This document shows positions 12,138 through 24,700 of a stretch of DNA of 64,000 nucleotides, piece by piece; within the stretch, counting starts at the first letter, position 1; every line of letters starts with the position of its first letter. Made by a program: the position numbers and the translations under genes. A model generated the notes under the pieces. It ran no database searches. It saw only the letters and a list, made by a program, of their open reading frames with translations, and was not told the origin of the DNA. The stretch is taken from assembly GCA_023333565.1 (NCBI GenBank), contig JAJKFH010004137.1, positions 186,001-250,000 on the forward strand, in the 5' to 3' direction. The stretch comes from Puffinus mauretanicus (Eukaryota > Chordata > Aves > Procellariiformes > Procellariidae).

Positions 12138-12222
12138 CTGTGTTGTAGGGCACTGTAGGTTTATTAACACTACGGGGCTGGCACATTTCAGAATGTTAAA
12201 GTAAAATAAAATGGTCTTGTTC
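12138..12222 (-). CDS. SLC44A5: SLC44A5 coding exon 5 (extracellular loop)
   Basis: An 85-base exon encoding the end of Glu82 through Gln110. It contains [13 protein letters not shown], a potential N-glycosylation site at N83, and LQCPTTQ with Cys106. The [10 protein letters not shown] run matches SLC44A5 better than SLC44A2, whose equivalent has ENKPYLFYFN, and is one of the main reasons for the A5 call. The acceptor is CTTCCATAG and the donor GTGAGT. It ends in phase 0. Confidence 0.94.
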
Positions 12223-13703
12223 CTATGGAAGTGGATATAAGATAATTAATGTTATAAATATGGGTGCTTATACATCCTACCATTCAAAAATTTACAGCAT
12301 ACATCAATATTTAAATTCTATTATTGTGAAGGGTCATATTGCAAACACAAGACAAAAAAACCAAATCCCAAGCAGACCCTGAATGTTCTGTGCCAAGACA
12401 TCTCTGAAACCAGAAGTATTTGTTCTAAAGAATGCTAATTTTGAGAAGTTTTTTGCACAGCAAGGTTTTAAGCTGAAACAACCCTAGATGCTGTTACAGG
12501 TATCTGTAGTCCTGCCTCTAAGAAGTGAGGTCTGTAAAATACCCCTGCAAAAAACACTGTGGTCCCTTTGCTTACACTGAACATATTGTGTATGTACCAC
12601 ACGCAAAATTACCATCAGTAAATGCTACACTGTAAAAGCTGTCTATTTTTTGTTGATCAGAAGGTGGCACCAAAATCAATCAAAAGCTTTTTATGGTTGG
12701 AAACTGAAAGCAGCTGGCCAGGAAACAGAATTATAATAGCATTTGCTAATAAGGTTGATAAACCTCCTTTGATATAAATAAGGCACAGTCTGAGGGGTTT
12801 GCACCCCAGAATCCACACACTTGACAGCTTCTGGAACTTGGGACCTTGAGGTAGCTGTCACCTCAGTTTGGATTTGTTGAAAACTTATTACCCCAAGATT
12901 TCTGGATTTAAACACCTGGGTTTTGTTAATCTTTGCTATGTCAGAAAATTATCAGACAGCTCTAGTGAAGATGGTATGGCAGTAGTCCTGCCCTTTTTAC
13001 ACGAGGCTTCAAAGTCAGCTAGCCATGCCAGGACTATACAGTGTCCCTATGAGAAACAATGGTGCGTAGGCCCCCCTACAGCCTGTGACCTGCAAGACAA
13101 CGCAGTTAAGTGGTGTTTGGGCCACCACTGGCCCCCACTGTGGCAATGCAGCACAGAGGGAGCTCTGCCTTGGGAGCAGGATGGCAGTATTAACAATGAA
13201 GCGTGCTCGGGCTAACAAGGCTGCCCCTCTTCTATCTGCGGACTTGGCACAAGTCCTGCTCCCACATCTCTCCATTGTATCCCCCAGGCCAGGAGATATC
13301 CTCTGATCCTCCACCAGCACGTGCCTCCCACCAATTGCCGAATATGGCTATGCCTTCAAAGCCATTATACAGCATCTCTGCACATTCAAGCTCCCTTTAA
13401 AACTGGGATTAGCTCAACGGCCTAGCATTTTACAAGGATAAATTGTTTTCACTGAGGTATGTTCTACTATGCACTGTTTAACAAAACACGCAACCTGGCA
13501 AAAACAATTCACTGTCATTAGTTGTGATTAGATTTCTTCAAATCAATAGAATAAAATTTTGGACTGAAATGTCATCGTTCTTCAATAGTTTCTTGACAGT
13601 ATTTATAATCTGTGAGCTGCTCAAATCTTTTGATTAATGAAATCTTTTTTTTCTTACGTTTTAGCCCACTTGCTGATATTGACAGCAGAAAAGAAAGTTT
13701 AAA

Positions 13704-13744
13704 CATATAACACAAGAAACAGTCATATAACACAAGAAAACAGT
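13704..13744 (+). repeat. Two-copy tandem repeat, 20-21-base unit
   Basis: The unit 'catataacacaagaaacagt' at 13704-13723 is followed at once by a copy differing by one inserted A at 13724-13744. It is a simple local duplication in an intron. Confidence 0.9.
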
Positions 13745-15184
13745 CACCAAGAACTAGGTCTGCATCCTTTATAATGAAATTGTGTTGTACTGGGCGATTA
13801 TGCTGTGCTCTGTAGAAGGCAAAACGAACTTAGAGATTACATGGAGATTAATGGATGGATTACAGGGAGACACGAAGAGGCCTAAGAGAGACTTGCATGA
13901 CAACACAAAGTAGAATGAATTTGACTGCATGGAATTCACTGGAGTTTAAATGGGTTTTTGCATGAGCTGTGAGTGTTTGGTTTTTAGCTTCTCTTTTCTA
14001 CTCCTCAGTGAGATTGCTGGGAATGCTTGTTCCAAGCATAAGGTTCAAAACACAGAGACTGTGATCACTTTCCAAGTAAAAAGTCTCAGACTAAGCCCTT
14101 GGGGACTTTGGAAAACTATAGTCCTGGGTTAGCCTTTCACACTGCTTACTTTCAGGGCATCTGAAAAATCTGGCAATGGTGTCAACGAAGGCCTGACAAG
14201 CACATCCCACACCCCCACTTTTAGGGACTAGAAGGGCCTCCTGGCCTACTGCCATAAACACTCTTGCTTTTCCTTGTATTATGTGTCTTTTGGCTTGTAT
14301 TTTTATAAGAAACCCCTCAATGTAGCAAGTAAGTGCCAAAATGCAGTCTCAGTAGCTGTATTATTCTCCAGCAATCATACACATGCAGGGACATTTGTGA
14401 ATACAAACTGGAAATCACATTGTAAGAAATAACTAAAGGGAAGACTTGAGCAACAGAAAGAAAGAGGGAATGGGAGTGGATTACAAGAATCGGAGAAAAG
14501 CATCTGGCTAACACACCACAGAGTGCATGGATGCTGTGTGTCTGAGACTCCCAAACCCATTTGCCCACTGCTTCCTACAGACCAGAGAGGGGACAAGGAC
14601 AAATTGGGGGCAAGGAGGGGGGGAGCAGAGAAGGAGTGCAGTGAGGGGAACACATACAACGCTACAACTTTTTCTCCTAGTTTTTCCTCTTCAGGAAGTT
14701 GCACTCTCCAACAACTGCTGTGAAGAATCTTAGTTGGAGGGTGGAACAGGTCTTCTCATGCTATCTAATCTGTTTCCTCTGTAAAAAACACTTGAAAGGA
14801 TATAAAACCTTAGTTCTACCTCTGCCTCACTCCCTATCTCCTGCTCTTCCCCTTCTGAACTGCCCTTTGGACAGTGGCTTCCTCAGTTTTTCCCCAGAAA
14901 ACTAAATGGGAAAAGAAAGAAGCAGCAAAGATCTGTTATCAAACACTAGCTTCTGTTTTGCTTCCTGCATAGCATCCAGCTTCTTGACAGTGACAAGGGC
15001 ATAAAGGTGCCTAATACTTACTTTTTAAAAGGGAGAAGGTGAGGGAAAGAGCAAACTATTTTTTTTAATTCTGTTTCATAAAACACTTTGATTTTCAGAG
15101 AAAATATTGATGTGACTTCTTTCACAGTGATTTTCACGTAGAAGTACTCTGTTGATACCAACTAATTATTTTAACTCTCACAAT

Positions 15185-15320
15185 TCAAAATTTAAAAAGA
15201 CTGGGAAACTGAGACAAGTAAATAGAGCCGTTTGGCTGATATACCCAAGGAAGGTATGGTTACAGTTGCCTGTCTCCCAGACCACTAAGTCTCCTCTCTA
15301 CTGGCACTGGGTAAGCACCA
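15185..15320 (+). repeat. Possible MIR-like SINE remnant
   Basis: It contains 'gactgggaaactgagacaag' and later 'ctcccagaccactaagtctcc'. These recall the tail of amniote MIR-type SINEs (gggaaactgaggcacag, then tctcccagaccactaggcc), in the right order and spacing. The divergence is high, so this is a weak call and the ends are approximate. Confidence 0.45.
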
Positions 15321-15762
15321 GAAAAAAACCAAGAGCTTTTCCTTATGGTCTTTTCTGTTATTTGGTGCATGTTGAGAAAAACTGAGAACCAGGGTACAAT
15401 GCTTTAGGACTCCTCTTATCCCAAGGTGGACAGAAGAATTACTGAATAGGTTATTAACTATCCAAACTTCGGCAGTTAGTCACTTTCTATGCAATGAGTG
15501 ATGCAACCTTTAAGTTATATTGATACTTTACCAAAAATATTCTCTGAATGATGAAAACAACTGCATTATAGTAATAATTTGGGTCTAGATCTGCACTGAG
15601 CAACTAATCTATTTCTGAACTTTATTTGGAATAAATACAGTAAGAGTGTCGCTGTCTCTTCAACTTCCCACAAGAACCCCTAGCAGACAGAGAGATTTGA
15701 ATCATCACATCTTATTCACAGTGCACGAGTAATAAAGGTATGTGAATGGATTTAGTACTCAC

Positions 15763-15847
15763 TCATTGAGGGTATCTTTCTGACCACAGAACTGCCCATA
15801 GCTGTCAGTTGGATAAATCACTTTCCTGGGGTCACCGTGCACCCAAG
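15763..15847 (-). CDS. SLC44A5: SLC44A5 coding exon 4 (start of extracellular loop)
   Basis: An 85-base exon encoding residues 54-82, starting [16 protein letters not shown] and containing FCGQK with Cys74. It follows TM1 directly and begins the first extracellular loop. The HGDPR motif is nearly invariant in vertebrate CTL2, CTL4 and CTL5. The acceptor is TATATTTGCAG and the donor is GTGAGT. It ends with two bases of Glu82, which exon 5 completes. Confidence 0.93.
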
Positions 15848-18800
15848 CTGCAAATATACACATATCTTTTAACATTTTAGTCAAGTGTACACAGTTAATA
15901 GTTGAGATTGACTAGAATGAAAATGTATCACCTCTAATGTACCATTTCAATGATTGTTGATCACCACTGAAGAGTAGTGATTTGTAGACTTCCTAATGAA
16001 AAACTAAAATATAAAACAAACTAAACTGAACTAAGATATGGATGAATCGGTAAGAAAACAAACCAGTTCACTTTTTACCTTCAGGGCACATAGATCCAGG
16101 TTATATCCAAAATACGATGTAACGGACTTAAAAAATAATGGTTATTAAAAGGCGAAAGAAGAGGAGCTAACTATGTAGACAAATTTGAGCATTCACAGAC
16201 AACCACAATGGCATTGAAATCAATGGGATTACCTGGGTGTGCGACAGAAATACACAGGGCGTGACTGAATCTAATGGACTCCATTTCCACTAAGAATGGA
16301 AACAAACTCTCACTTTGTAAATGAAAACATTTCCTGACCTCTCACTTGGCAATTGTCCCATTTTTCAGTTATTAGGTCTGCACCTGGCAATTTATGTATT
16401 ATATGCTAGCATGAACCATAGTACTGAATGGGAAGAAAGGTTTATATTGAACTTTTAAACTGCTTTTCTCCACTTCGAAGCAGGATTTCTTCTCCAAGCC
16501 ATTTTCACCTGCACCATTATTTCCCTTTGAGGATCAAGTACCAGCTATCACTATTAGTACCGTTATTTCTAAGCTGTAGTGTGCAGACCTGACTAAGCTT
16601 CCTTCATGACTAGCAGATAACTAGCCTTTGAACTGTTCTGACTACTAACTGTTGATTTGACCCTAAATAATGGAAATTTCATTTATTTTTAAGTATCATC
16701 CGAAAGTAAGATATAATGCCAGAATATAATTCCATATCACTACCCTGAGCTGACACCCTAAAATCAGGTTGCTAGAGAACTGTTAGAAAAGACCACTGAT
16801 CTTCTCCCAAACATTTCCTTGTGCTTGTATTATGTTATCATGGTTTAACCCGGCAGGCAGCAGGGAAAGATTACAGGTATTACAAAGATTTTAGTCCCAA
16901 CCTTCCCCCTCTTGCACTATATACTGAATGTCAGGAGCCCACTTAGCATACATTTTAGGCTTTGATCTACGTAAACCACCTTGAACTTGTTTCTCTGTAA
17001 TTACTCCATTTTCTCTCAACTTTGTGACATTATATTTAATCATTTGTGAAACTGTCATTTTCCTCAAGGTCACTTTGGTAAGAATAACAGTGCTTAACAA
17101 TAATGATATGTGCAGTAGAGACAGAACCTATATAAGATCTCAGAGCATCAGACTGCAAATTTATTGAAATGTTCAGGACGGATGCACAACGTATCTTCAA
17201 TGACTTGCAAATAGTTACAGAGAATCTGTAATGCTACCTTTCACCTGGAATGGTTTTAGGTTACCAACATGAATCCGCTAGTTCTTTTTAACCTATGTTA
17301 GTTTTCTGTGTTTTGGAGTTTGTAAATTAACCTGCTGCTTGGTATCAAACACTTTCTGAACATTCAGATTAACTGCATTTCAGGTTAACTGTGGCGTTCT
17401 GATGCTCAGAGAAAGCTAAAGTGCTTCACCAGTTAAGTTAAACCCCATTTACTTCTTCATTTGTTAGCCCCCCCTTACTTATTTCAGTAGCATTACTTAA
17501 TAGGGATATTTAGGAGGCATCAACTCTCTCTTAGGAATTCCAACAGTCAGTTGATAACTCACATGTGTACATGATGTTAGAAAGCAGACAGCTCTCTGGT
17601 GATTGCAATGAGTCCGTAGGTTATGTCATGTACACTTTCTTCCATCATGACTCTGACAAGAGGGAGTTTTTCTTTCTACTTTAATATGACCTTGCTTTTC
17701 ACACACTAAAAGCCCAGTCCCAAATGGAACAAGCTCCTATACAGACCTGAAAGACCTTTCAGGCCTTACTTGTATGATGTTAGATGACTCTAATACATCA
17801 GCGTTTTCCCGGCCCCAAAATCAGTTTTTTTTAAACTAGTTTGGCACATTATTAAAGGGACTTATTTTTTGCATTTGACCATATTTTTTCTTTAACACCA
17901 GCAAAATAGGAGGCAGTAGAGATAAGCCCCCCCATGCCAGATTCAAAGTACTGACGAGGATTTCGTAGCAAGACATATCTGCTTCATATAGATAATCTGG
18001 AAGTAGTTGCTACTGCCAACAATATCCCTTTCCTAAGTAGCATATTAAACCTGGAATTATTTTTCACTCCTCAGACAAACTTGGGAGAAAGGAGATAAAC
18101 ACTGCAACATAATGTTGGTTGGTTTTTTTTACATATCAGTCTTATTAAGGATCTTTCCATAAGAAGGGCCCATGTGACCCAGGCTTACTTCCTTCAGCCT
18201 GTTTGGGTGGACTAACCCAGCCAACAAGAACAAAACTCAGCTCATCAAATGGGCAGAGCAGTGTGTTCTCCTCACATTCTTTTTAGTTCTAATACAAAGT
18301 CTGCTGAAATATTTCAAAAGAATCCCTTGGTTTCACTGGGTTTGTATCAATCCTTGGTCTCAAATTTAATCACTCGTCTTTTGCAGTGTGTTTCTCAATT
18401 ATTAGTAGAAATTAGCAGAGTATAAACAATAGAACACACTGCTCACTTCTGAATAGAACTTCTGTTCAGACTGTACCTGCTTTGCCATTATCGAATTGTC
18501 TAAAACTAATCCTGCTTGGCAGGAGTCATCCTGTGTGCCTAAGGCATCAGTCATGTTTTTAATAAAACAGTATTAAAAAGAATCTGCTTTTAAAAAATAG
18601 ATTTAGCACACTTTGTGGAATTCCATCACTGGGATCAGCTACTGGGTGGACGGAGGAAGACGCCTCTCAGCTAAATTCCAAAATAAAAAAAAAAATAATT
18701 GGATCTGATTTACAACATATACATTTAGCATTTAATTAACTCTACAGCAGAAAGAGAAGGGAAATGACCAACAGAAGAGAAAATACACAGCTTCTTTCAT

Positions 18801-21800
18801 TGTCTGTGCCAGGGCTAACCATCAAGATTAATAAACTTAATCCTCTGTCACCTTCTTTGCAAACTTAGAGCAATGACAGTGAAAGAATCCATGTGATAAA
18901 TACACGATTTTTCTGGACTAGTCAGTGAAGAATAAGTACCTAATTCAACAGTTCTCACTGAGTGAAGAAGGTTATTGCAAGAACTAGCCTGACAGAGCAG
19001 CACCATATTTTGCACGTTGCGCTGCACTATTGGTGACTCACTATCAAGCACTAAATGAAAAGGAAGCCAGTCACGTAAAATTTTTATTCCAGCATGCTCT
19101 GATGCTCATAAGGCTGCAGTCTGAGTGCTGGCACAAACATTTGGGCTAAAAAAGAAAATTAAAGAACATAATACACAGTTAACTCAGCCCTCAGAGCAGC
19201 AATGTGGCATCCTATGACACCGGTATAGCATTTTCAGGAGCCTGCAGTTATGTCAGTCCTTTTATTGATGTGGAGCCAACACACACGGACAGTATCAAAA
19301 ATAGCTAATGTCTGTCACTAAATGTCTATCAGATGCACTCCTTTTTTCTCCATGCTCTACGGGCTACATCAGTGGTTGTAAAGGCTGGAAAGCTCCCTGT
19401 CAATGAGAAAAAGTGATTAGAACAGTGGCATCCTGTGATACTTAAAAATGAACTGCAAATCTGTTTATACTATCTGTCTCATTCCCTCTACTGTGTATGT
19501 TTGAAAGGACAGTCTTTCATATCATTATTTTGCTTCCCTTAAAGGTACATTTTTAATGTTTTAATGTATGGAGAAACTGACCTGCCAAATTTTTCTTACG
19601 GCTTTTTAACACAAGTAATTTACCAATGTATTGACACAGGTAATAGACCGCATCATACAGAATTTGTAAATCCATGTTGATAACACTGGTATTGTATAAG
19701 CATCCCTTGGAGCAATACAAGAGTTATTACTTTGAATGAACCTGTCCTTTGGAATGTGAGGCTCTTTTCCAAGATAACTTATTTGCTGCCTTCTATGTGC
19801 ACTTTTCTGAATTAAAATAATCTTAAATTAAGAGGTTAAACATTTGTAAAGTATTGCCCAGATAAGCCCAGTGTCTCTGAAGTAAACATGAAGAGTTAAG
19901 TCAGTTTGATAGAAAGGAAAACTACACGAAATGTTAAATTAGCACTATGGTTCACCTGTAAAGTTGAAAGAATGATAAGAAAATAAATCATAGAATAACT
20001 ATTTCTATTCAGCACAGTCACTCAACAGCACCCATCACTGAAGCGGAACTAAGAAAGGCTAATATCAAAAATCATTTGGTTTCATCTTTCAAGGAGAATT
20101 GATTATCTTTTATTCAGACTACATTCCAGCCCCCCTGAAACATAACAAAATTCTATACCACTGTTACACAGACACACATATAGCTGAGGCCTATGTGAGC
20201 TCTACATACAATACTGAGGGCAAAATTTGACTCAGATTTTCAGTCATAGCAGTTGTGTCATGAACCTGCATTTATTGCTTACTTCTGGAGCCAAATTAAA
20301 CGGGGATCCAGAGCCGTATTCACACATATTCAAGAAATTGCGGAAATCTACTTTTTTTTTTCCCCCTATAATAAGGCATAATTCATGACTAAGGATTGAT
20401 TTGTAATCTGTTTTCTCTTAATGTGAACTTCTTTGACTCTCATGCATTTTGTACAGGGCTGGCTCCTGGAACTGTACCAAAGCTGATCTCATCTTTCACT
20501 TAGAAATAAACTAGAGTAAAAAGAATAGCTGAAGCACAGTACAAGGAAAGATGAAAAGCAGGGACCACGTAGATCTGGATTTGGAGCTGAACTAAATGTT
20601 TCTAGATTGAAAATTCAAACCTTCTCTGTAAGAAAGGTGGAAAAAGTCACCAGCTACAAATTCAGTATCTGGTTCCAGGAATAGGTTCTAGTTCTAACCA
20701 GTATTTCATAAAGTTTGCAAGAGAAGGCTGTTCAGACGCCTTGTGTCCAGTAGGAAACCACTGCATGTGCAGAGCAGGGAATATGACCAATTCACGATCT
20801 CACATCACAGTAACTACATTGTCTGAGATTACAGACATGAAGAATCAAGGAACTGGACAGTCCTCTTCTGCTGCTATCTACTTCTGCCACATCTAGCATA
20901 TGGGGTTCTTTGGAAACTGCACATACAAAGTTGACATTAAGTTCTAGCCAAAAAAATGAGGACATTTATATAGTGCTGGAAAGAGAGCCAAGATCTGGCA
21001 GCACAAGAATACTGTACAGCTAGACACTGCCAATGCTCTCCTTTCCCTTTGTGCAGGTAGCAGCACTTCAGAATACTGCCTGTCTGCACAGGGGCAGATC
21101 ACCAGTCACCAGAGCATTTGTATGCTCAAGAAAACAACAAACGTTCCTCTGATCTGAGTCCAGCTTCTTCAGTTCTGGCTTTACATTTAGGCAGTGACAG
21201 ACAGAGAGAGCAGAACACCAATGAAGAATCAGTCAATCAGGTAGGAAGAGGAGGACAACAGCACAGACATTAGAAGGATGTCCTTCAGACACGGCATACT
21301 CCCAGCACCAAGTGGGAGGCATGGCAGGTCTGCAACAGCTGTTGCAGGTCTGCACAGTCCAGCAGCTGCTGTTGCTTCTTAGGACTAATAATTTACTTCT
21401 TTTTCTTCAGTCTATTCCAGAGCAGGTTTAGTAAGCAGATATATATATTGCATGTATATCCTGGTAAGTCCCTCTCCAATCTCCTATAACTGGGAGTCGC
21501 GTGACTATTTCTGCTCCAAATACTTCCACAAGTCAAATAAACATTAGTGTCGATTTGGATTTAAACAAAGTGGGAACACTTCAATTAGGCCATGAGGGCA
21601 AGAAGATGCTTCATTCCATAGCAAAGGAAAGGGCCCACAGGATCCACAGTAGCCAGAACTGTGATGAGAGAGTGCCTGCACAATTTTGCATATGCAAAAT
21701 CCGGTAGTGGCTACAAAACAAAGAGATCCTGGAGTTGCCTCCACACAGATGCCACTGATGTTAACTTAAGCATCACAATCACGGACACCGACCTTGTGAA

Positions 21801-23345
21801 AAAATTGTCAAAGGACTGCATTTCAAGTCAGTCTGAAGCTGACTGCACAATCATGCCACGCAGTACAGTTAGGGACTCTCTTCCTGGATCCAATCCCAAA
21901 GAGACTCCTGCTGTAATCTCTAGAAGTATGGCATAAAATCAAGTACAACTTGAACAGCTTCTGAATTCACTTTTTGCTCTGCCCACTTCTTTTACATTGA
22001 TAGATCTTAAGTTATCATTCATTTTTGTGAAACAAAGGCTCAAAGAGATTAGATAAGAAAAAAACAGAGAGTTTTGAAAAGAAATAATTTCTTCCACCTG
22101 CAGGCATCATCACCCATCTGCTACCCTGCTGTTCACTTCCTAGTGCGGGCTTTGCACTTCCTTGCAAAGGTCCTCCATGCCTCTCTCACTTGCTGGTATA
22201 TACCATTTGCTTCCTCACTTCTCCGTCTTCCTGAAGACATAAAGGTTCATGACGGGGCACTAAGTGCAGGTGAATAAGGGAAAGAAAAAATACACACAGA
22301 GAATTCCCAGTACTTGAGAGAGAGAACAGACTTTTCAGAATGTGTTCAGCTACTACAGGCAAGGTGAGAGGAGGCCGCTCAGCATTCTGGCTTGGAGGAC
22401 GTTATGCTACTGTACAATTTAGTGGGAGGATAGAGTATTCTCTCGGACAGTTATCGGAATCACCTAGGTTAAAGCAGTCTTGCTTACAGTCACCTTTCCA
22501 TGCTACAGACAGCAGCTTTCCACAGAACGGTTGGGGTTGGAAGGGATCTCTGCAGGTCAGCTTGTTCAAAACCCCTACTCAGGCAGGGTCACCTGGAACA
22601 GGTTGCCCAGGACCACATCCAGACAGTTTTTCAATATCCCCAAGGATGGAGATTGTGCCACCTTTTCTCTCCACAGAAAATGGTATTACAGAATTATGAA
22701 AAGAACTAACGGCTTTTCTTCTATGTAAGGCAGGGCCAAAACAATCTTTTACAAGCAAATTGCAAGAGCTCAGACAGACATGCAGATCCGCAGTAAGTAC
22801 ACTTTTACAGCATCATTTGTCCTTTCACACACAGGCATTCATACAATTCTCTCACACAAACAAAATAAAATGTCTATTATTAATGAATATCCTGATATGC
22901 AAACAACTCTGGATACCACAATAAATGAAGTAATTTCTCTTACTTGTCCTTTTACTGCACACATAGGTTCTTTCAGTAATATTTTACAGAACAAAAAGCC
23001 TCTTAAAACCAAAGTGTTTATCTCTAAATTTTGCTGTCAGATTAATGATAAATGAAAGTGAATTTTTCCACCACAGTTACTTTATGATAGCAAAATTATC
23101 AAACCATGTCATTTTTACTTGAACACACTTAATTTTGAGTTTTTCATCAGTAAACACATGGTTTTGAACTTCTCCCTAACTACAATAGACACTGAATGTT
23201 AATTCATTATTTGCTTCTAGGCAAGGCATTGCTTACTGATTTACATAGACATAAGCAAAAGGGACATCTCAGTTAAAAATTCTAACATTCACAGAGTTGC
23301 TTCCCCTGTGTATGAGAAAGCACTACTATACCTGCATTTACTTAC
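15848..23345 (-). other. SLC44A5 intron 3
   Basis: A 7.5 kb intron between the HGDPR exon and the TM1 exon. It carries a CR1 3' fragment at about 22519-22670 (listed separately) and, at 16205-16260, a stretch with 'tgaaatcaatgggattac' that recalls old amniote dispersed repeats. There is a short direct repeat with CAGCAG-type palindromes at 21320-21375. The rest shows no RNA gene or exon. Confidence 0.8.
22519..22670 (-). mobile_element. CR1 LINE 3' fragment
   Basis: Read on the minus strand, the segment ends in the CR1 3' sequence. On the plus strand it appears as 'cacagaacggttggggttgg', 'aagggatctctgcaggtcag', a degenerate 'ttcaaaacccctactcaggcagggtcacc', then 'aacaggttgcccaggaccac'. This is the expected order of the avian CR1 tail in reverse complement. 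It is about 150 bases long, 5'-truncated and non-functional. Confidence 0.85.
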
Positions 23346-23419
23346 CCACAATTCCTAATGCAATGTAACCCAGAATGACGACTATGAAGATCACACAGCA
23401 AATAATGTCTGTACAGTGC
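23346..23419 (-). CDS. SLC44A5: SLC44A5 coding exon 3 (TM1)
   Basis: A 74-base exon encoding the end of Arg29 through Val53 plus the first base of Ala54. It opens with HCTDIICC and continues as a hydrophobic run (VIFIVVILGYIALGIV) that forms TM1. The CTDxxCC motif is a hallmark of the SLC44 family. The acceptor TCTGTCCCTAG and donor GTAAGT are both good matches to consensus. The large introns on both sides (8.8 kb upstream, 7.5 kb downstream) are the longest in the visible gene. Confidence 0.93.
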
Positions 23420-24539
23420 CTAGGGACAGAAAGAAACACTTTTTAAAAATAAGGTGTCTAATATGACCCTTTGAAAACACCGAGTGTCATAGGGTATTTT
23501 AAATCTGAATAAAATGTCTGCATCTGCAGATGTTAGAAGTCTTACTCACAAAATCACATTTGAGGGGCAAGGCCCTGCTTTTGCAGCAAGACCAGCAAAT
23601 AAATGTGTATGCCTTTTGCATTGTAGACAGCAATAAAAACAAATTGAGGAACAGGTTTAAATGTTCTTAAAACAAATAATAATACCTTACAACATTGAAT
23701 CCATGAGATCACTTATGGTATAAGCTACTACAGGACATCTGTCTCAGCATGTCCCTAAAGCTGGTATCAAATATTGCAAATAACGTGATGAAAGAAGATT
23801 CAGCACAACTTACCTGTATTATAAATGGCTTATGAATGGAAAAATAACAGTGTGAAATCAAAAAAGCCTATATGCAACTACCTCTGATCTCTGCACAAAA
23901 TTCTGACTCAGCTGCTTGACCTCATTTAATGCAACCAAAATATGCTCTATGAAGAGGACAAAAAAACCTTAACATATTGTGGAGAGCCATACCTTCTCTT
24001 ACAGACAAGCAACCAAAGAACAGCACTCTCCAGTCTGAAAATGGAGCCAGTGAGTAAACTGTGAGTATTCAATTACATTACTGTCTTCTACTTTTTGGTC
24101 TGCATATTAAGTTCATGCAGGCAGAAGAGTGGAGATGTGGACCACTAGACCAATTTTTCTTCAGTGTCTGACCTTGATCAGAGAAGTTCCAGGAGTGTAA
24201 TTAACATAATGAAGTATGACACTCCCAAGCGAGCAGGAGAAGGTCAGTACGCACTTCTGGAGACCATTGACTCCAAGGGCTCCGGCTGGGGTGAGCAGTT
24301 CTCTCCTTCACAAGCCAACTTCACAGCCCTTGTTTCTAAAGACGCGTGAAGCACAACAGTTACCGTCTCACAGGCCTTTGCAGGCCTCACTGCTTAAGAA
24401 ACATTTGCAGCTAACGGTCTCGCCAGGATTTAATTTATAAAGGAGTGAATTACTCCTTTAAAAGGGTGTGCTGCCTAGAGCCTTCTTACCTGAAGGATTT
24501 CAATCGCTGTTGTTCTTTACCGTGTCCTGCTTATCTGAC

Positions 24540-24700
24540 ACAGTTTTGGTGAAAAACGGGTTGTATAACCTAAAGGTGTATGAACTGCAACCGCCCCGTG
24601 TGGGCAGGGTTCACGTCCGCAGAGCTGTCGGTGCTGCTCCGGGCTGGCCCACAGCCGTAGTAACAAACTGATGCTGCTCTGACCCGATCCAAATCCTGTT
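24540..24700. other. Intronic CpG-containing GC patch
   Basis: In an otherwise CpG-poor intron this 160-base segment holds roughly ten CpG dinucleotides (for example in ccgccccgtg, cacgtccgc, gtcggtg, ctccggg, agccgtag). It lies 1.1 kb upstream of the TM1 exon in the direction of transcription. It could be a regulatory element or an eroded GC-rich repeat. No exon with a fitting donor was found in it. Confidence 0.3.

Larger units (their letters stand above)
12223..15762 (-). other. SLC44A5 intron 4
   Basis: A 3.5 kb intron. It contains a GC-richer patch at 13000-13340 with overlapping open frames on both strands and no recognised product, a 20-21-base tandem duplication at 13704-13744, and a possible MIR-like remnant at about 15185-15320 (listed separately). 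The remainder is AT-rich and featureless. Confidence 0.8.

Noticed and set aside
16832..16870. A segment 'catggtttaacccggcaggc' resembling the start of an avian endogenous retroviral LTR.
   Set aside because: Only about 20-25 bases match, with no second LTR, primer-binding site or internal region recognisable nearby; this is too short to call.
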